Shown here: positions 61,951 through 64,000 of the stretch, piece by piece
Layout of the letters: each line of letters begins with the position of its first letter
Position numbering within the stretch: position 1 is the first letter of the stretch
Assembly (NCBI GenBank): GCA_002104945.1
Contig: MCFH01000028.1
Coordinates: 248,001 to 312,000, forward strand
Length of the DNA stretch: 64,000 nucleotides
Direction: 5' to 3'
Source of the DNA: Piromyces finnis
Lineage: Eukaryota; Neocallimastigomycota; Neocallimastigomycetes; Neocallimastigales; Neocallimastigaceae
Made by a program: the position numbers and the translations under genes
Notes under the pieces: model-generated
What the model saw: the letters and a program-made list of their open reading frames with translations, nothing else
What the model was told of the DNA's origin: nothing
The model's database searches: none

Positions 61951-64000
61951 ATGTCTGTAATAGCTATGTCAATCAATGATAATACACTAGAGAAAATAAA
62001 TACTTCTACTATAACTAATAACCTATCTTTAAATTTATATGATACTACTCTTTTAAAAAATAAAATGGAAAATAGAATAAACGTACCTGTAATAACAAAG
62101 GAAATTCAGCAACAACTTCAAAACCAATATAAAATGCAACCATCTCAAGCAGCTCCTATACCAAACCAATCCATATCAATACCCCAAACATTATCTTTAA
62201 CCCAACCTGTACAACCTCAAATAATAAAAGTTATACAAGTAGCTCAACCATCTATACCAAATGCTCCTACTCAAAATGTATTTATAAATCCAATGGCTCA
62301 ACCAGCCAATATAAATTCTTCTCATACCTTAAATATACCAGTGGTTGATACCTTAAAAAGAAGATCTTCAATACCAAATATACTAGAACAACAAGGTCCT
62401 TCACAATCACAACCAAGGCGTCGTTTATCCATGCAATTAAATGAAATACCACTATCCAATCCAGATGCTATGGCTATTGATCCAAAGCCAGCACCTGTCA
62501 CACAAACGACGTCCACTGCTCAACCAGCAGTTGTGGCTGCCCCACCTCAAGTTCGTTATATTTATGGCATTCCAAGAGCACCTTCATTACCTATTAATAA
62601 TATTGTACCTACTACTATGTCACCAATTCAACCTATGAAAGCATTTCCCGCTCTACCACTTTCAAATTTTGTAGTTTATTTAGTCAATCGTATTTGGTAT
62701 CATGGTAAACCAGAATGTCGTAATGCGGCTCATCCAGAGTATGCTGAATTAACAAAATTTGTTGAAGATGTATTAAAAATCACTGATTTATCCTTAAATA
62801 CTGTCCTTTTAAGTCTTCGTTACATTTATATGCTGCGTCAAAAGTGTAATACAGATCAAAAAATATTGGAATGGTCCCTGCGCGATTTAATCGCTGTACA
62901 TTTTATGCTGGCTAATAAATTTTTATCAGATGATCGTTATTCTAACAGTGTATGGGCTTCGGTTACCGGAAAGGATTTAGATGAAATGAATCGCTTAGAA
63001 AAGAAATCATTGGAAATTCTTCAATTTAATTTAAATGTGCATCATGATGATTTTAAAAATTGGGAAAAAAGTATTTCTACGTTAGGTAAGGAATTAAGAC
63101 AACGTATGACCACCCTTCAACAAGAAAGAAATTTAAAGAAACAACAAGCAGAACTTACTGCTCTACTGAATGAAACCATGTCTAATACCAATGTCATTAA
63201 AATGCCACTTTTCCATCAAACACCACCTACCCTTTCTACCACCTTAATGGTAAATAATGTACCCACCATTCCAATTAATCCAACCGCCGCTATAAACATT
63301 ATTAATGGTCATCCTACTGCTGCTGCTACCATCACTCCAAATTCAACCACAATCATTACCAGTAATACCCAAGTAGCTCCTACTCTTGCAACATCATCCC
63401 TTAATTTAAAATTTTCACCACAACCAACAAATATTGCCAATGTTGCCGTGGTGAATACCGTCAATCCAGCACAAGTTGCAACGGTAACGAATGTATCCAA
63501 TGTAACGCTTGCTCAAAATCCAATTTCATTGAATGCAGTTACTGTCAAGCAAGCCATACCCACTTCACCAAAAGTATCTGTAACACCAATGTTTATATCC
63601 TCCTTACCTACCACCTCTTTACCCGCTACCGGTATTACCATAGTCAATCCAACCAATACGGTGAATACAATGAACGCCAATTCTATCTATCCATCACCAC
63701 CATTATGTCGTATATCCAATGCTCAACCTACCAATACCGTGTTGGCAACTTCAAATTTTGTAGGACCTACTGCAGTGGCATTAGTTCCAAATCATGAAGT
63801 TTCAACAGTCAATGCTACACCAGGCGTCAATACCCTTACTAATGAAACTTCATCATCAACTCTTTTTACCACTCAAAATGTTCGTACCGCGGCTTTTATT
63901 CCAACCAATGTTAGTGCTTCAACTCCAGCCCAAAATACCACAATTAATGTAGCCACAAATCAATGTCGCTTCCTTAAACATTCTCTTTCCAGTAATAGTT
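61951..64000 (+). CDS. PHO80/PCL-like cyclin, 5' part (runs off window)
   Basis: Open from ATG 61951 to the window end with no stop (683 codons visible). The start is the first ATG of the open frame, after an A/T leader. The N-terminal ~235 residues are Gln/Pro/Asn/Thr-rich and disordered. A cyclin box follows at about residues 239-375: FVVYLVNRIWYH, LSLRYIYMLRQK, LIAVHFMLANKFLSD, NSVWASVTGKDLDEMNRLEK and LQFNLNV. The WA-x-x-TG and MN-x-LE pattern is that of fungal PHO80/PCL cyclins, partners of Pho85-type kinases in nutrient and cell-cycle control. After it comes a long Thr/Asn/Pro/Val-rich tail of at least 300 residues, much longer than yeast PHO80, and cut by the window. The exact subfamily is uncertain. 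Confidence 0.85.
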   Translation, partial: MSVIAMSINDNTLEKINTSTITNNLSLNLYDTTLLKNKMENRINVPVITKEIQQQLQNQYKMQPSQAAPIPNQSISIPQTLSLTQPVQPQIIKVIQVAQPSIPNAPTQNVFINPMAQPANINSSHTLNIPVVDTLKRRSSIPNILEQQGPSQSQPRRRLSMQLNEIPLSNPDAMAIDPKPAPVTQTTSTAQPAVVAAPPQVRYIYGIPRAPSLPINNIVPTTMSPIQPMKAFPALPLSNFVVYLVNRIWYHGKPECRNAAHPEYAELTKFVEDVLKITDLSLNTVLLSLRYIYMLRQKCNTDQKILEWSLRDLIAVHFMLANKFLSDDRYSNSVWASVTGKDLDEMNRLEKKSLEILQFNLNVHHDDFKNWEKSISTLGKELRQRMTTLQQERNLKKQQAELTALLNETMSNTNVIKMPLFHQTPPTLSTTLMVNNVPTIPINPTAAINIINGHPTAAATITPNSTTIITSNTQVAPTLATSSLNLKFSPQPTNIANVAVVNTVNPAQVATVTNVSNVTLAQNPISLNAVTVKQAIPTSPKVSVTPMFISSLPTTSLPATGITIVNPTNTVNTMNANSIYPSPPLCRISNAQPTNTVLATSNFVGPTAVALVPNHEVSTVNATPGVNTLTNETSSSTLFTTQNVRTAAFIPTNVSASTPAQNTTINVATNQCRFLKHSLSSNS

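Overview
The window is a very AT-rich eukaryotic segment. Spacers are almost pure A/T with long homopolymers, and coding sequence is clearly less AT-rich. Genes are broken by many short GT..AG introns, typically starting GTAAAT, GTAATT or GTATTA and ending in a T/A-rich tract plus AG. Proteins carry long Asn, Met-Asn and His runs. The gene content is fungal: an SH3 protein of fungal type, a PHO80/PCL-like cyclin and a Tf1/sushi-like chromodomain retrotransposon. A radial-spoke-like (RSPH14) gene points to a flagellated lineage. Together these fit an early-diverging zoosporic fungus. The extreme AT bias and Asn runs best match the anaerobic gut fungi (Neocallimastigomycota), but that placement is inference. 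A complete PEX10 gene implies peroxisomes and is a point to weigh against it.

Layout 1-29 kb, the gene-bearing block. In order: a tandem PH-domain protein (+, 2117-5134); the U5 snRNP protein DIM1 (-, 5800-6919); a large Asn-rich protein of unknown function (+, 8748-12363), followed by a perfect ~219-bp TAA microsatellite; PEX10 (-, 13015-14813); methionine aminopeptidase 1 (+, 15682-17633); an SH3 protein with His and 18-residue repeats (+, 19248-21893); an RSPH14-like ARM-repeat protein (-, 22672-25653); and a Met-Asn repeat protein (-, 26924-29069). For these multi-exon genes I rebuilt exons by hand, and phases agree at every junction. Orientations alternate, giving convergent pairs (PH/DIM1, Asn-rich/PEX10, SH3/RSPH14-like) and divergent pairs (DIM1/Asn-rich, PEX10/MAP1). 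These are unrelated housekeeping genes with no sign of an operon or gene cluster.

Layout 29-37.7 kb: gene-free A/T spacer with diverged repeats.

Layout 37.7-49.8 kb: two nested Ty3/gypsy LTR retrotransposons, both on the minus strand, beside a tRNA gene. Element A (37690-49734; 632-bp LTRs) encodes gag and a pol in the -1 frame. A slippery heptamer followed by a 7-bp hairpin sits right at the gag stop. Element A lies 10-14 bp upstream of an intron-containing tRNA-Ile(UAU), as in Ty3-type targeting of Pol III genes. Its pol is split by element B (41829-47268; 373-bp LTRs, 5-bp target duplication ACCAT), a single-ORF gag-pol with a C-terminal chromodomain. Element B carries a tRNA-derived SINE-like sequence in its 3' untranslated region. 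Both LTR pairs look identical by eye, so both insertions appear recent.

Layout 49.8-64 kb: about 12 kb of gene-free A/T spacer with minisatellites, then the 5' part of a PHO80/PCL-like cyclin gene that runs off the window end.
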